NCBI RefSeq assembly: GCF_016545825.1
Contig: NC_052616.1
Coordinates: 55,931,623 to 55,995,622 of the forward strand
Source: Eucalyptus grandis
Lineage: Eukaryota; Streptophyta; Magnoliopsida; Myrtales; Myrtaceae
Direction of reading: 5' to 3'
DNA: 64,000 bases
The position numbers and the translations under genes are program-made. The stretch's first letter is position 1. Each line of letters begins with the position of its first letter. Below, one piece after another: positions 11,250-24,000 of the stretch. The notes beneath the pieces are model-generated. The model saw only the letters and a program-made list of their open reading frames with translations. It searched no databases and was not told the origin of the DNA.

Positions 11250-13890
11250 TCTATTCAAGCTTGTTCATTGGGGCAAGCTTACTTTGGATGAAGAAAGCTG
11301 GATGTTGAGGCAATGGCGGGGTAATGGAATTACTGCTGAGCATGAGAATTACTGTGGCCATGGTGGGTTTAATAGTAAGATCTCCTTGAATGCATAATAA
11401 GAAAATGTGCAAGCATCGAAGCGCTTGAATATGGAACTATGATAGCTACGCCCAACACTTGCAAGGGTGTGCCCTCCCTCCATTGATTCCACACCTGCAA
11501 GAATAAGTTCAGAAAATCGTCACAGGATTGTCGCACTGATTCAATGACTAATCATGCAAGACATCTGAATTTTGTAGAAAATCACATATGAACAAGGAAC
11601 ATAACAAAAGCCATAAGTATTTTTATAGGCTAAAATGACTAAGTTTTTACATAAGAACTTCAATTTCACTTTACCAAAATTACAAAGAGTGAGGTGCCAA
11701 TATTTGTCACAGTAGCATTGTAAAACTCACATAACTAGCAAGATATTCATCCCCGTCCAATTGGTGGTTGAAGTTACTCCTCTTGTCGATGATCTCTAGT
11801 AGTATTCCGAAGCTATACACATCGGATTTCGTTGAGAACTCTCAATGCATTGCATATTTTGGAGACATGTAAAAACTGCAAAAACGAACATTAGTCACAT
11901 GTAAATTAGGATTTAGATTCAGATCGTGTAGCATCCTTAAATAGATCAAATGAGCAAGTCCAGCATCCAACCACAAAGTCAAATTTATACAGTCACTACA
12001 ATTTTATATGTGTTAGTTTGAGTTTAATCAACTCCAAAAATTCTATGCCATACCAAAATATGAAATCTTCAGGTTCTTTTCACTGTCTAACAAGATATTG
12101 CTATATTTTAGGTTATGATGGATGATCTAGAGATGAGAATCTTCATGTAGATAGAGTATTTATGGAACAATCCCATATAATATTTTATAATGTAATGACC
12201 AATCCAATTGTCCCCCTTTTTATATATTTGCATCGTTCACCAAAATTCGTTAATGTTTTAGAATGTGGCACCTATTCAAAAACTCAAGGTGAACCTCATC
12301 ACACAAAAATATATTTTTGGTTGGACTTTTAAGAAAAGCCATTGGGAAAAATGCAAAGGACTTTAAGTTGAATGGGCTTTTCAGAATGTAGATTGTATTT
12401 ATTAAATTATAATTTGAAAGTCCATTGTGAAATACCTTTGAGCAAAATAGTGTTTGGAAAGATTATATTTACAACGGACTTTTTATTTAAAAAAAAAATT
12501 CATCAAACGAAAAATAAAAAAATTGGCCGACGATCAAAATCTATCATTAGTGGCCGACATCTAACTCAAGCTGCCTCAAAGATAACTGGGTTGGGCCACT
12601 CGGGGTCGGGCGACCCCCGATGAAGTCGCCGGAAGTTGGTCAACCCAGATTTGGGGCAGCGAGGTTGCGTGACCTTTAGCAACCCCACCGCGACCTAGAT
12701 CTAAGGCAGCGGGGTTGTGCAACCTTTGGCAACCTAGCCACGACTAGGTCCTCGAAGGTCGTGCGACCCAAATCTGGGGCGGTGAGGTCGCCGGACCTCC
12801 CACAACCTAGATCTAGGTCGCGGTGAGGTCAGCAACCTAGACCTCACTGCAATCCAGATGGTGCAGTGGTCACACCACCCCTTGGCGACGGTTGCTTGCA
12901 CTACGACCATGCCGACCTCTTTCTAGCCGTCGCTTGTCACTCACAGCCCCGCGCAACACGTCAACCGACCTCAATGAAGAAGAAGATTAACAATCCAATG
13001 ACTAGGGCAAAAATGGAAAAATAGAGAGTGAGTGAGGATATTTTGGAAGAAAATAAAAATATGAACAATACCCCTACTTGGATTTTACCAAAAAAAAAAA
13101 AAAAAAAAAAAAAACAAAATACCTCTACTTGTATGCCGACAAAGCTGAAAGCCTAAGGCACCATCAAACTTACCTTGGGCTTTCAACCTTTAGAAGGCCA
13201 ACTTTGGCCTAATAGAGATTTCAAATTTGTTCCTAAACACTCAATACTTGGCCCAAAGAGCTTCGAGTGTCCAAAGTGCCTTATAAATGGCACTTCCAAA
13301 CACACCCTTACTCTCATTCATCAAATGTAGCTCAAGAAAAATCGATAATCAGTTGAAAGAACAAAAACAAAAAATTTCAAGGTTTTTTGTAGCTAGTGAA
13401 ATTTTGAACGTTTTATTTCAAGCAAATTGTACATTAAGCACATAAGAAGGTTAAACTGCAACATACCAAATAAGAAGTAATCGAAGCTTATATTTGGCAC
13501 AAACTCGTAGGCAAGTAGTTTTCATTTCCCTCCAAGCAAGATTAGAGTAGTTGAACAAGGTTTCTATGTTGAGATTTAAGATAGCCTCTTCATTGCAATT
13601 TGTTGTCCACTAGGAAGTCTACCCTAAATGATTTTGTGTCTTCATTTAATTCCTTATCGCAACTTCTTAGAAGCTAACATAAGAAGGCTTTACATGTTTT
13701 TTTCTTCAACATCATTATGTTCAATACAATTTATATGTAACGCATTTTGAATTGTTTCTAACAGTTTGTAATATGTACCTGGAAAACTTCACCAAATCCA
13801 CTTTCACCCAACTTTTTTTCATGAGAGAAATCATTTGTTGCAGCTTGTGTTGTAGCCAAATCAAACTGCAAGGACTCCACGGTGGTAAGT
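11250..13890 (-). pseudogene. CRK kinase-domain pseudogene A
   Basis: Five kinase exons remain in order, read right to left. The P-loop exon (about 13779-13890) reads LQFDLATTQAATNDFS, then LGESGFGEVF. The 13467-13623 exon reads GRLPSGQQIAMKRLS but has lost about 54 bp around the alpha-C helix and contains stops. The catalytic-loop exon (about 12057-12180) reads IIHHNLKYSNILLD, with YFG in place of DFG and stops. The 11731-11875 exon reads YMSPKYAMH, a stop, then [15 protein letters not shown]. The last exon (11494 to about 11250) reads WNQWREGTPLQVLG, then a frameshift and LRCLHIFLLCIQGD. No DUF26 or membrane exon precedes it. A USP-like fragment lies upstream instead. The gene is beyond repair. 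Confidence 0.85.
12190..13305. mobile_element. Insertion in an intron of pseudogene A, class unclear
   Basis: The right edge follows from relic C. A and C share sequence from ACTCTCATTCATCAAA (about 13310) rightward, but differ to the left. The interior (12530-12980) is an irregular GC-rich array of GGTCG/CAACC phrases, flanked by AT-rich sequence and a 27-base A-run (13090-13114). This make-up is common in non-autonomous plant transposons. I found no convincing inverted ends. Confidence 0.35.
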
Positions 13891-14840
13891 TCATTTGCAC
13901 CGACATTACAAGACAACTCAATTTAATTAAAAATTAAAATAATAATGTTGCTTTTTATAAATAGTAATGGATATAGAGTTGCCAGTGCTTGGGGACATTT
14001 ATCACAATGAAGAGCACCAGTTAAACTAGCATGTTGTGTCTCCCTACCCTAGGCAATCTTTCCTCTCTAGATCGGTCATGAAGAAAAGCAAAAAGAAATA
14101 AAATCATCAATACTAAAGGAAACAAATGAGATGAATCTTATATCACGATCACTTCTTCATGCTAAGGGTGGTGTTCATTGTGGTGCAAATGCTACCCATT
14201 CTTGGTGGGAATCCTTAATGGTTAGGACTACTTTGAGGCCTCATTCTAAGGTTAGTAATGGTGACTTTATATCACGTTGGTATGTCGGGGTGTCCACAAT
14301 GTGTGCACATGAAAATTTCTCCCTCTTTTCTTTGCTTTCTCATTTTCCTTGCATTTGTCACCGTCTTCACTAACTTTATGCCCATATATGGGGAGGCAAC
14401 TTTGAAAGTAACCGAATTGTGGCTATTGAAGCATAGGTTTGGGCTTTTGGAAACATGGGCTGAACCCATCTATAACTATAGTATATTTAATCAGGTTGAT
14501 CTCAACTTCTACGATGACACGGGCTCCAAGAAAATATTAGGTGGGATCGTTTTTCCATGTCATCAACAAGACACTCCATTAATTGGTTACCACATGTCCT
14601 AGTGAACCTATTAATTTCAATTCTTTTCTCACCTCGTTTATTTCTCTCTACTTCGTTACCCTCTCTCTCCTTTCCCTTCTTCCTTATGCATCACACCATA
14701 AATCAAGAAATACTTACACTTCATTAACAAGCTATGCAAACAAAAATGTGCACAACAAGATGACTGAATTTACAAGCAAAATTCACAAGCAAAATCCCTT
14801 GAGCTTTTGTACAATTCATTAGGAATCAAAGTTGAAATTA

Positions 14841-15816
14841 AGGCTCCATTCATTTCGTGGAAAATAATTTATGGGAAAATGTTTTTCGGATTTCTCGGCA
14901 TTTGTTTCACGGAAAATGAATTCCTTGGGGAAAATGTTTTCCATTAAAGGAAAAAAAAAAGTCTTCTAAATTAGGGAAAAATGTTTTTCACTTTTGAAAG
15001 TGGAAAACATTTTCCTCACTTGATCTTTTTTATCTCACACCTCTAGAAATCCTGACTTCCTCCTCCCTTTTATTTTTCTTCTTTTTTTTTTTATTCAAAT
15101 TATTTTTTAATTTCCTTTTTCTTTTTTAATTCAAATTATTTTAAATTTCCTTTTTCTTTTCTATTTCTTTTCTTTTTGTTTTCTTTTTGTTTTCTTTTTG
15201 TTTTCTTTTGTTTTCTTTTTGTTTTCTTTGTTCCCCATCTTTTTCTTTCTTGGCTAGTCATTGGTTGTTGCTAGGCGAACCTCGAGCTCGTCGATCTCAA
15301 GCTCGCGCTCTGCACTCTTGCGTATCATTTTCTTTATTTACTCTACTCTATAGTTGTACATTGCTCAAACAAATGGCTCTATATGCTTTGCTTCATTTTT
15401 TCTTTTGTTTATTAGAACACAAAAGACGCAAGGGAAGAACGGGCCACTCAACTAGAAGATTCTCATGAGGGCTATACATGCTTTGCTTTTTTTCTCTTTT
15501 GCTTCTTTTTAAAATCCATACGAACATTTTTTAGAGTAGATGAGCATTTGGTGACAATGAGGGAACAAAGATATAAAGTAAGTTTGTCTGGATTTAAAGG
15601 CAAGTTCATATTTGATGGATTTATAGGTCGGTAAGTAATGCATGCCTAAGTGGTGAAGTTTTAGAAAGTATTTTCCTTACCGAACACCGGAAAATATTTT
15701 CCGAAACATTTTAGGTTTTAGCCAAACACTAGAAAATATTATCATTTTCCTGAAAAATGACTTATGGGAAAATATTTTCCGGAAATGACCCATTTTTTAT
15801 GAAACGAATGGACCCT
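14841..15816. mobile_element. MITE inserted in module A only
   Basis: The ends are inverted repeats: GGCTCCATTCATTTCGT on the left, mirrored by GAAACGAATGGACCCT on the right. The subterminal parts repeat GGAAAATATTTTCC-like blocks. Modules C and D have uninterrupted sequence at this site, which proves an insertion after the copies split. The interior is T-rich (TTTTCTTTTTG repeats at 15110-15230). The end sequence resembles the common hAT-type MITEs of plants. There is no transposase. Confidence 0.75.
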
Positions 15817-16001
15817 AAAACTTAATTAAATTTCTTTTCCAATTCTCTGTTTCTTTTGTAGACAAAATCTCAAGGTTATTAAATGAAACGAAAGGTGAAC
15901 ATGCTTCAACTTGCATAAACCTTCATAAACTCATAGCCAACCTCGAAAAACACAAACACCTACACTTCATAGAAACCTTAAGCCTGAGCCTTGCTCTCAC
16001 T

Positions 16002-16125
16002 CGTTGTTGTTTCTGAGAACATGAAGCACAACGACGCGATTGCTAGGTTCAACAACCCTTAAAGAAGCGCACGTCAGCAACTCCTTGCTCTATGACCTCG
16101 ACACCGATCATCATTGTCTGGTCTC
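16002..16125 (-). pseudogene. USP-like domain fragment upstream of pseudogene A
   Basis: On the minus strand the first frame reads MIGVEVIEQG. A one-base shift then gives SKELLTCASLRVVEP, then NRVVVLHVLR. This matches the start of the adenine-nucleotide alpha-hydrolase (USP) domain at the N-terminus of RLCK-VI kinases, whose usual pattern is VVVGVKLD...SRELLTWALVKVAEPGD..IALHVL. The family assignment is from memory of the pattern. The same fragment with the same break occurs in C and D. Confidence 0.6.
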
Positions 16126-16597
16126 CATGAACTTCGATTGGAGGTTCTACGGTGGCGACCTGGATTAGAGCGGTAAAACTTTGATGCCATGAGAGAGAGA
16201 GAGAGAGAGGAGTTAACGAAGGTAAGAAGAAAATTGGGTCCTACTTGGACACGTTGCATATTATTAATGGAGTCTCATTAACGGTGTGAAAGACGGTCTC
16301 ACTTAATGTTCTCGCCACTTGTCTTTATCAAAGACTAGTCCACTAAACAATTGGTACAAATTTCCAGAGGATATTGTACAATATTATCTAATAAACGACA
16401 AAAGAGAATGGAGTTGATAAGACAACGGCAAAAGTTAAAAATATAGTGTTAAATAGTAAAAAGTTCTCTTTCTGTTCGACAGAGCTTATCTCTACCAATG
16501 GTGGTAGCCCACCCCCAAAAACCCTACCCCTTTTCGTTTCCCATAAACCCTAAATCCTTTCAGTCCCCCTTCCAGATTATGACGATGAGATCCCTAC

Positions 16598-19510
16598 TGT
16601 TGACGCATAAATTTTGGCGACCCGTTTAGTCATTTATCGATTTAAAAATTATGGGTTAATTTTATCTCTAAAAAAAATATTAATTGCATAGCATATAGAT
16701 TTAGATGCATTTGTTTTTAATTTGCATTTTGTGCATTTATTTATTGGACCGGTGGCAGATGAGTTGAAATTAGTGGTTTTGAGTTTTAACTTGGCAGGCC
16801 GGACTAAACCCATGAAGCGAGCAAGTTGGCCCAAGCTCATGTTTTTAATAATCGAAAATTATCTCGTGGGAAAATAGAAATTTTGAAATTTTCTAAGATA
16901 TGAATTTTTTGGGATAGGGCATATGTGACAGGAAGATATTGTGATTTATCTTTACAAGATTTGGATTTAGAGAAAAATTCTATCACAATCTTGAATAAAA
17001 TTGGTGAAGGAATATTGCATTTGAAAAAAATCTCCGTGGATATCGATTAAAACCCTAATCCATGGCCTATAAATATATTTAAACGCGTAGGGTTTTGGGA
17101 GGCCACACAATTGAGAATACACAGTCACAAACGGTGAGAGTCAGCAATTAAAATTCGAGTACGTAGAGATACACGTGAGGAGAAACAAAGCAGAGAGGTC
17201 CTGTACATGGATCAAGAGAAATCGTGAGTGCAGAGCTTGAATAATACTCACGGCCAAAACAGGGAGTACACATGTGCTCTGCCACAAAGAAGATGGCCAC
17301 TTTTTGATCACGTGGAGAGGGAAAAGAAAAGGCTCTGGGGATTTTACCACGTATCTTCCTTAGTCTTAATCTCTCGTAGCGTGTCCAACGAAGTTCCAGC
17401 GGGTTCTTCTTTTCTTGAGACAGCACCGCCAATCATCCCACATCAAGAATCCAGTCCAGTGTTGACGAGATCCGTTGCCACCTCGTGGACTATCATAGCT
17501 CGCCATCGCAGGGTTAACCCGCAAGTTCACTGACCGTTGCTCGCCGTCCCGAAGAGCCTGTTACCACTCGACACCACCCCGACGAGTTGTTGCTGCCCGC
17601 GCTCGCTGCCTCACAACAAACCCAGGAGATCCAGCTACTGCCGAGCGACCTCACCAGCCGCTGCAACCCGAGTTGCTCTGCTTGACGCCGCCTGGAGCCA
17701 CCCCACTACTCGCCGCCCTTGCCGGAGTTCCCCTTTGCCGGACCGATCGACCCGTTGTCCTTGGCAACCCACTACGAGCGAGCTGTGCCCGGAAAAAAGA
17801 ACAAAAAAAGAAAAATCAGATTAGGTAGTTTTTCTTTTATTTTATTTTTATTTTTATTATTATTTCTTTAATATTCTGTTTTAGTGGAATTATTCCTTAA
17901 TATATTATTGATATCCCAACATGAAATAGTCCTTCAAGCTAGCGATTGACAGTCCGATTTTCGTGCCCGAAATCCGACTCGCAATCTCTTACAAAAATCG
18001 ACAATCTAATCTTAAGCCCGAGATTCGATTCGCGATTTAATTTTAAAATTGATCAACCCGATCTCATATGGGAGATATGGTTTGGATATCAACATTATCT
18101 TGCTTGATTTGATGTCGTGGTATTTAAAAATTTTATTTTCGTAAAAGAAAAAATCAAAAAAAAAAATCTTAATTAGGATTAGGTTTGTTGTTATCTTGCA
18201 TATTTAGGATTGCAATCTTATTACGAATTTTTAAATAAAAAAATCCAAAAAAATAAAGTGCATTCATTTAGGTTGTTAGTTTTTTATTTGAATTGCATGT
18301 TTAATTATGTGTTAATTTTAATTTCGAATTTCTTAAAGAAAAACACACAAAAAAAAATCATTGTGCATATTAGATTAGAATTGCATGTTTCATTTTAAAT
18401 TTAGATCATCTTTTTTAGATAAATTGCATTTTAGATTTTGATAATGTCTTAGTTTAAATTAGGATTTAACATGACTTAATCCCTAGTTTAAATTAGATAG
18501 AATCTTAATCTAGCTAGATCATTTCAAATTTCATAAAATTTGTCTTAGGATAAATTAGTTGCAATTTCTAGGATAGATTGCATTTTTAAAATAAAAAATG
18601 TCATTTGCATGTCATATAGAATTAGGTTCATGAAATGCACGTCATTTTAGTGATTATTGTTAGGTTCATTTCTAATTAGAAATTGTCCATCATTAGATTA
18701 GGTCATTTAATAAATGTCGCGTGACATATAGCTCGCATATTAAATTGTATGTCGCATGTCATTTTAGTTAAAATAATCTTGTACGTCATTGCATTGCATC
18801 ACACGTCATTAGAATTAAGTCATTTTGGTTAATTTAGATTGCATATTTAATTATTGCATGTTCATTAAGAAATCACAAAAAAAATTATTCATTCATATAG
18901 TTTAGGACATATTGCCATGTCATATCATTTCATATTAGATTAAAAGCATTGCATTGCATATGGAGTATATTTTCATTGAAAAAGAGAAAACAACAATTGA
19001 GTAATTGCTTGTTAATTAGAAACCATATCTAGGGTTGTTGATGTGGATTTTAATTTAACTCTGCAGATGCTTTCGTTGCTTTGAGATAAGTCCTGCATTA
19101 TTTAATTGCTTTCTTAGGTGTTAAATTGGTGGTTTGCGCATCTGCATGAACACCTCACATGTTAGGGAAATAGATTTAAAATCAATCCAAATTGCTTGCC
19201 AAACATTTTTCAAAATAAAAAGAAAGGTACCGAAAGGGCGTTAGAGAAATCTAACGTAACCAAGTCCCCGTACCCTTAGTCTCTAGTTCGTAGGAGTAAA
19301 GTAAATCTCCCGTTACTTTACTAGGGTTTCTAATTGACCCACCAAAAAAGATTATTGGCGACTCCTAGTTAAAATTCAATTGCATGTTAACAATTCAAAC
19401 CTAAGTCGCGAATTGGTATGAGCTTGGGAGAGCCCGAGTTAAGTCTAGACTTAATAATCCATTAGCCAAACCATAGGTGGTTCACCCCCCGAAAAAAATT
19501 GGTCACGACA
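16598..19510. mobile_element. Solo LTR (Gypsy type, 2.9 kb) inside the LINE 5' region
   Basis: The LTR starts TGTTGACGC and ends GTCACGACA. It is flanked by perfect 5-bp copies of CCTAC at 16593-16597 and 19511-19515. A TATA box sits at 17068-17075 on the plus strand, followed by a GC-rich leader. No gag-pol lies inside, so it is the product of recombination between two LTRs. The great length and the GGCGACTCC motif near 19356 suit large Gypsy elements (Tat/Athila kind). Frames at 17228-17824 are not genes. Confidence 0.85.
17068..17075 (+). promoter_or_regulatory. TATA box of the solo LTR
   Basis: TATAAATA lies about 470 bases into the LTR and is followed by a plausible leader. Its position supports plus orientation of the lost element. 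Confidence 0.5.
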
Positions 19511-19841
19511 CCTACATTGAACCCATGGAAGACATAACCTTTTTTACTTTCCCACATAAAACCAGAAAACTTCCCCCACAAAGCCTATTTCGCCCGCATC
19601 CTTAATGGATGGCTGAAATTGACTGCCCTCCACAAAATCGGTTCGTGTAATCCGTAATCTTTGCTTTGGGTCTTGTTAGCATCCTCATCTTGCCTTTAAT
19701 CATCTGGGTATTTGCAATCGTCTGGTTTTCTTTCGCTCGGCTAGATGAATGGAGTTTGGAAGAATGTAGTCGAAACTAGTGTTTCTGGTCTCTCCCCCAA
19801 AATCTTGCTTCGTTTTGTCCTCTATTTATAAGGCAGAGTAA

Positions 19842-20888
19842 ATGGAAGAATCTGGAGGGACGGATAATCGTCTAGCAATTCTTTGCCGAAAACTGGGTAA
19901 CTTAAGGACGGAAGTTGATGCCCCACCACGAGAAAAAGTGATTTCTGAGGAGATTCTGGACGAATGTAATCGTACAGTGTTTAGGAAGCTGCATTCGGGA
20001 GGAAACATCAACTATCAAGCATTTCTCAACACAATGAAGAAAGCGTGGAAGGTAGATTCAGTTACCTTTGCACAACGGGAATTGGGTATATTATCTTTCA
20101 CCTTTGATTCTGAGATGGATAAAGAAAGAGTGTTAGCGAACAGTCCATGGTCTTTTGCGAGTAATTTATTAATACTTAAACCATGGGAACCCAACAAACC
20201 TGCCCAATGTTATAAATTCAACAACTGTGCTTTTTGGGTTCAAGTTCACGGCCTTCCTATTGAATGGTGTTCTGAGGAGGTAGTTTCCCACATAACTCAA
20301 ATCTTAGGTGGTGTTTAGGAAGTTAAAGTGGAAAAAAAGAAGGGAGTGGCTTGTCAGAAAGTGGGAAGGGCAAGGGTTGTTCTAGACCTGGATACTCCAT
20401 TAAGTCCAGGAACCTTATATAACCTAGGAGATGGAAAGGTATGGCTGGATTTTAAGTATGAAAGGCTACCTCGCTTTTGCTACTCTTGTGGTAAAATTGG
20501 GCATTTCGCGAAAAATTGTGATGAAGTTCCCTTTGATGAGGTCAAATATGAAGAAAAGTTTTCAAATCGATTTGGGCATTGGCTTAAAGCAGAGGCCAAA
20601 GAGACTAGTCCATTTTGGCAAATATTTTATGGTGATAGTGTGGAAGACAACGAGGAAGAACAAGTAGCTACTGATATACCAGCCCAAAACACCCAAATAG
20701 TTCTTTTTACAGGGGAGCAGACAGCAATAGAACCCACATTTGAAAGGGCACAAACTAACTTTACCACTCCAGGGCACCAAGAGGAACAACAGCAGCACAC
20801 TGGAAAATGTCCAATGAGTGTTGAAGTGGCAGAACAACAGAAGTTGCAGTCTCAGAAATTTTCATCCTGGCCAAAACAAGAAGGGTAA
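19842..20888 (+). pseudogene. LINE ORF1: DUF4283-type RNA-binding protein with zinc knuckle
   Basis: The frame starts MEESGGTDNRL and contains the WSFASNLLILKPW and FWVQVHGLP segments typical of the DUF4283 domain of plant LINE ORF1. A stop at 20316-20318 cuts it. The frame resumes and carries a CCHC knuckle, CYSCGKIGHFAKNC, near 20476-20519. In live elements this protein coats the element RNA. A lysine-rich tail continues to about 20888 and beyond in another frame. Confidence 0.85.
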
Positions 20889-21077
20889 AAAAAAACCAAC
20901 CAGGGCTCTTAAATGTTCACCGGCAAAGAAATTGAAGAGGTACAATCCTTATAATTCTATCCCTACAGAGTTGGCTGACTTTGATGAATCTAAGCTCTAG
21001 GAGACACTTGTTAATATTTCGAATTCTACTATGGGATGGGCTTTGGTGGCTAGCCCTAACAAGCCACCGGGTTACAA

Positions 21078-24000
21078 ATGAAGATATTGTGTTGGAACTG
21101 TCAGGGGTTGGGCACACCTCTGACAGTCCAAAACTTGTGAGCCATTACGACTCATGAAAGGCCCGATTTGGTTCTGTTAATGGAGACTAAAAACCAAGAA
21201 AATGTAATTTCTCGTATTATAAGACAACTGAAATTCAGTCATAGCTTTGTGGAGAACCCAATAGGAATTGCAGGGGGTTTAACGGCTCTATGGAATGAGG
21301 AAGTGGTAGTCAAAGTGGAATCAGCTTCCCAAGAAATGCTAAATTTGGTGTGTGAAGAGTATCCCAACCGGAACAAAATGCTGCTCACTTGTATTCATGC
21401 TCCTAATAATTTTCGGGAGAGATTAAACTTGTGGGAAAAAATGAGGCAGGTCAGTGTATCAGATGCTTTACCGTGGGTTTGTTTGGGGGATTTTAACGAA
21501 GTTCTCTATTACTGGGAAAAGATGGGAAATAAAATGGCTGAAAACTATCGTATGCAGGCTTTCCAAAAGTGTTTAGATGAGTGTTCGTTGATGGAAATAG
21601 ATTGCAAAGGATGTGCTTTTACTTGGTCAAATAATAGGGAAGGGACTGACCTTGTTAAGGAGAAGCTGGATAGGGTGCTGTGCAATTTAAATTGGAGGCT
21701 CTTGTTCCCTCAAGCGGAAGCATATGCTCTCCCAACTGTTGGGTCTGATCATAGCCCTTTACTACTTGCGTATAGTGCTGAACCTGTTAAGAAAAGAAAG
21801 AGATTTCGATTTGAAGCCTTCTAGATTGATGATGCTGAATGTAGAGATATTGTAAAACAATCATAGCAATCTCCTAGTCTCAATGAAGTCGGTTTGGGGA
21901 ACAAATTGAAGGCTGTAATCCATGCATTGTGGGAATGGAGCAAACAGAAATTTCCAAACAGCCATCTTCGCATTAATGCCCTCAAGCAAGAACTATAATC
22001 CCTAACAAATTGTGTGGACCAGACTCAAAATTCAAATAGGGCTCGGCTTTTAAAGGAGGAAATTGAAACTTTATGGAGAAGAGAGGAGATGTTTTGGGGG
22101 TTAAGATCCATAATTAATTGGTTGAGATGGGGAGATAAAAATACGAAATATTTCCATGCAGCAACTATCCATAGGAGACAAAAAAAAAAAAAAACAGAAT
22201 TTCTATGCTAAAGAATATGGAAGAGATTTGGATAAGGGATAAACAACATCTTCAGAGTCTCACAATCTCATTTTTCAAAGATTTATACACCTCGGTGGGA
22301 CCTAGAAATTGTCAACCGGTACTTGATCAATGTCCCACGCTAGTTGGAGATGATATAAATGCATGTCTTGTGGCAGAAGTAACCATGAAAGAAGTTCATG
22401 ATGCTGTTTTTCAACTAGGTGCACAAAAAGCTCCAAGTCTAGATGGCTTAAATGGAATATTTTATCAACACCATTGAGATGTGATCAGCAGGGACATATT
22501 TGAGGAAGTTAGGGGGTTTTTTTGCTCGGGGATCTTAGAACCAATCCTAAACAAAACCCATATAACCCTTATCCCGAAGATACCCAATCCATAAAAACTT
22601 GACCAATATCACCCCAGTAGCCTTTGTAACTTTGCATACAAGATTATATTGAAGATTATGGCAAATAGACTTAAAAGATGGATGTTGTTGTTGATTTCAG
22701 GGGAACAAAGTGCTTTCGTCAGTGGGAGACAGATTCAAGACAACATATATATATATATATAGTACAGGAGGTGCTACATCAACTAAGAATGAGGAAAAGG
22801 AAAAAGCATTTCCAAGTAGTATTGAAATTAGACATGCAGAAAGCCTATGATAGAGTGGAATGGGATTTTCTTGAAGGATGTTTGCGGAAAATTGGTTTTT
22901 GTGAAAAATGGATCACCTAGGTTATGCATTGTGTTACTACGGTCACTTTTAGAATCAATTTCAATGGGGAGCCTCTTCCATACTTCAAACCTTCTCGAGG
23001 TATCAGACAAGAGGACCCGCTATCACCCTATCTTTTTATCCTAATAGCAAACTGTTTGTCTCATATGATGGGGAAAGCTCTAAATGAGGGGAGTATAAAA
23101 GGAATCTAGCTAAACAGGTTTTGTCCCACCTTGACCCATCTTTTATTCGCGGATGACTATATTTTTTCTTGATGGGACCATTCGGGAATGCCAAAATGTC
23201 TCAGTTGTTTTAAATTAGTACTGTTATGCATCTGGGCAAGCTATAAACCTGAACAAATCAGGTATTTTCTTTAGCAAAGATTGCCCTCAGTTATTGAGAG
23301 ACAATATGGCAAGAGAATTAAGAGTTCCAGAGTTGAATCAAACAGGAAAATACCTAGGTATCCCCTCTGATTGGGGAGCCTCTAAGAAACAGATGTTTGC
23401 ATGGATATTAGGTCGGGTAAACATGAAAATGGAAGGATGGAAGGAACAAATCATATCGAAGGCAGGCAAGGAAATTCTCCTGAAGTCGGTCATACAAGCA
23501 TTACCACAATATGCAATGTCAGTTTTCAAAATCCCAGCATCAGTTTGTAGAGCAATTGAGAAAAAAAATAACCAACTTCTGGTGGAAAAATAGTGAAACA
23601 AGAGCTGGTCTGCATTGGAAAAAATGGGAAATCCTTAAAAACATAAAAGACATGGGAGGAATGGGGTTCAAGGACTACTTATTGTAAACAAGGCTCTCCT
23701 AGGTAAACAAGCTTGGAGAATGGTTAAAAATCCAGAGGCATTATGGAGCAAACTCATAAAAGGGCTATATTTCAGTCGAACAGACTTTTGGCATGCAGAG
23801 AAAGGTACCAAGCCTTCATGGGGATGGCAAAGTCTAATTATGGGTAGGGATGCGATATCAAACTCAGTGATGTGGTCAATCGGGAATGGAGAAAATGTTA
23901 ATATCAGAACTGACAGATGGGTAAAGAGAGGACTAATCGGGGGGCCTGAAAACATAAATGATCCAAAAAAGGTTTCTGAATTGATGAACTTCGAAGAAGA

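Larger units (their letters stand above)
13975..16460. repeat. Upstream module shared by relics A, C and D
   Basis: The noncoding sequence upstream of the P-loop exon is repeated at 46020-48230 (C) and 49810-51198 (D). Insertions differ between copies: a MITE in A, a solo LTR in C and a LINE scrap in D. Frames on the plus strand near 14131-14600 look alike between copies, but they carry different indels and stops. I regard the module as noncoding apart from the USP-like fragment at its far end. Confidence 0.75.

Noticed and set aside
14131..14602. Plus-strand frames that recur in modules A, C and D
   Set aside because: The copies carry different indels and stops, the frames do not stay aligned, and no motif is visible. 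The similarity is due to DNA duplication.
17228..17824. Two GC-rich plus-strand frames
   Set aside because: They lie inside the solo LTR leader region and have no recognised domain.
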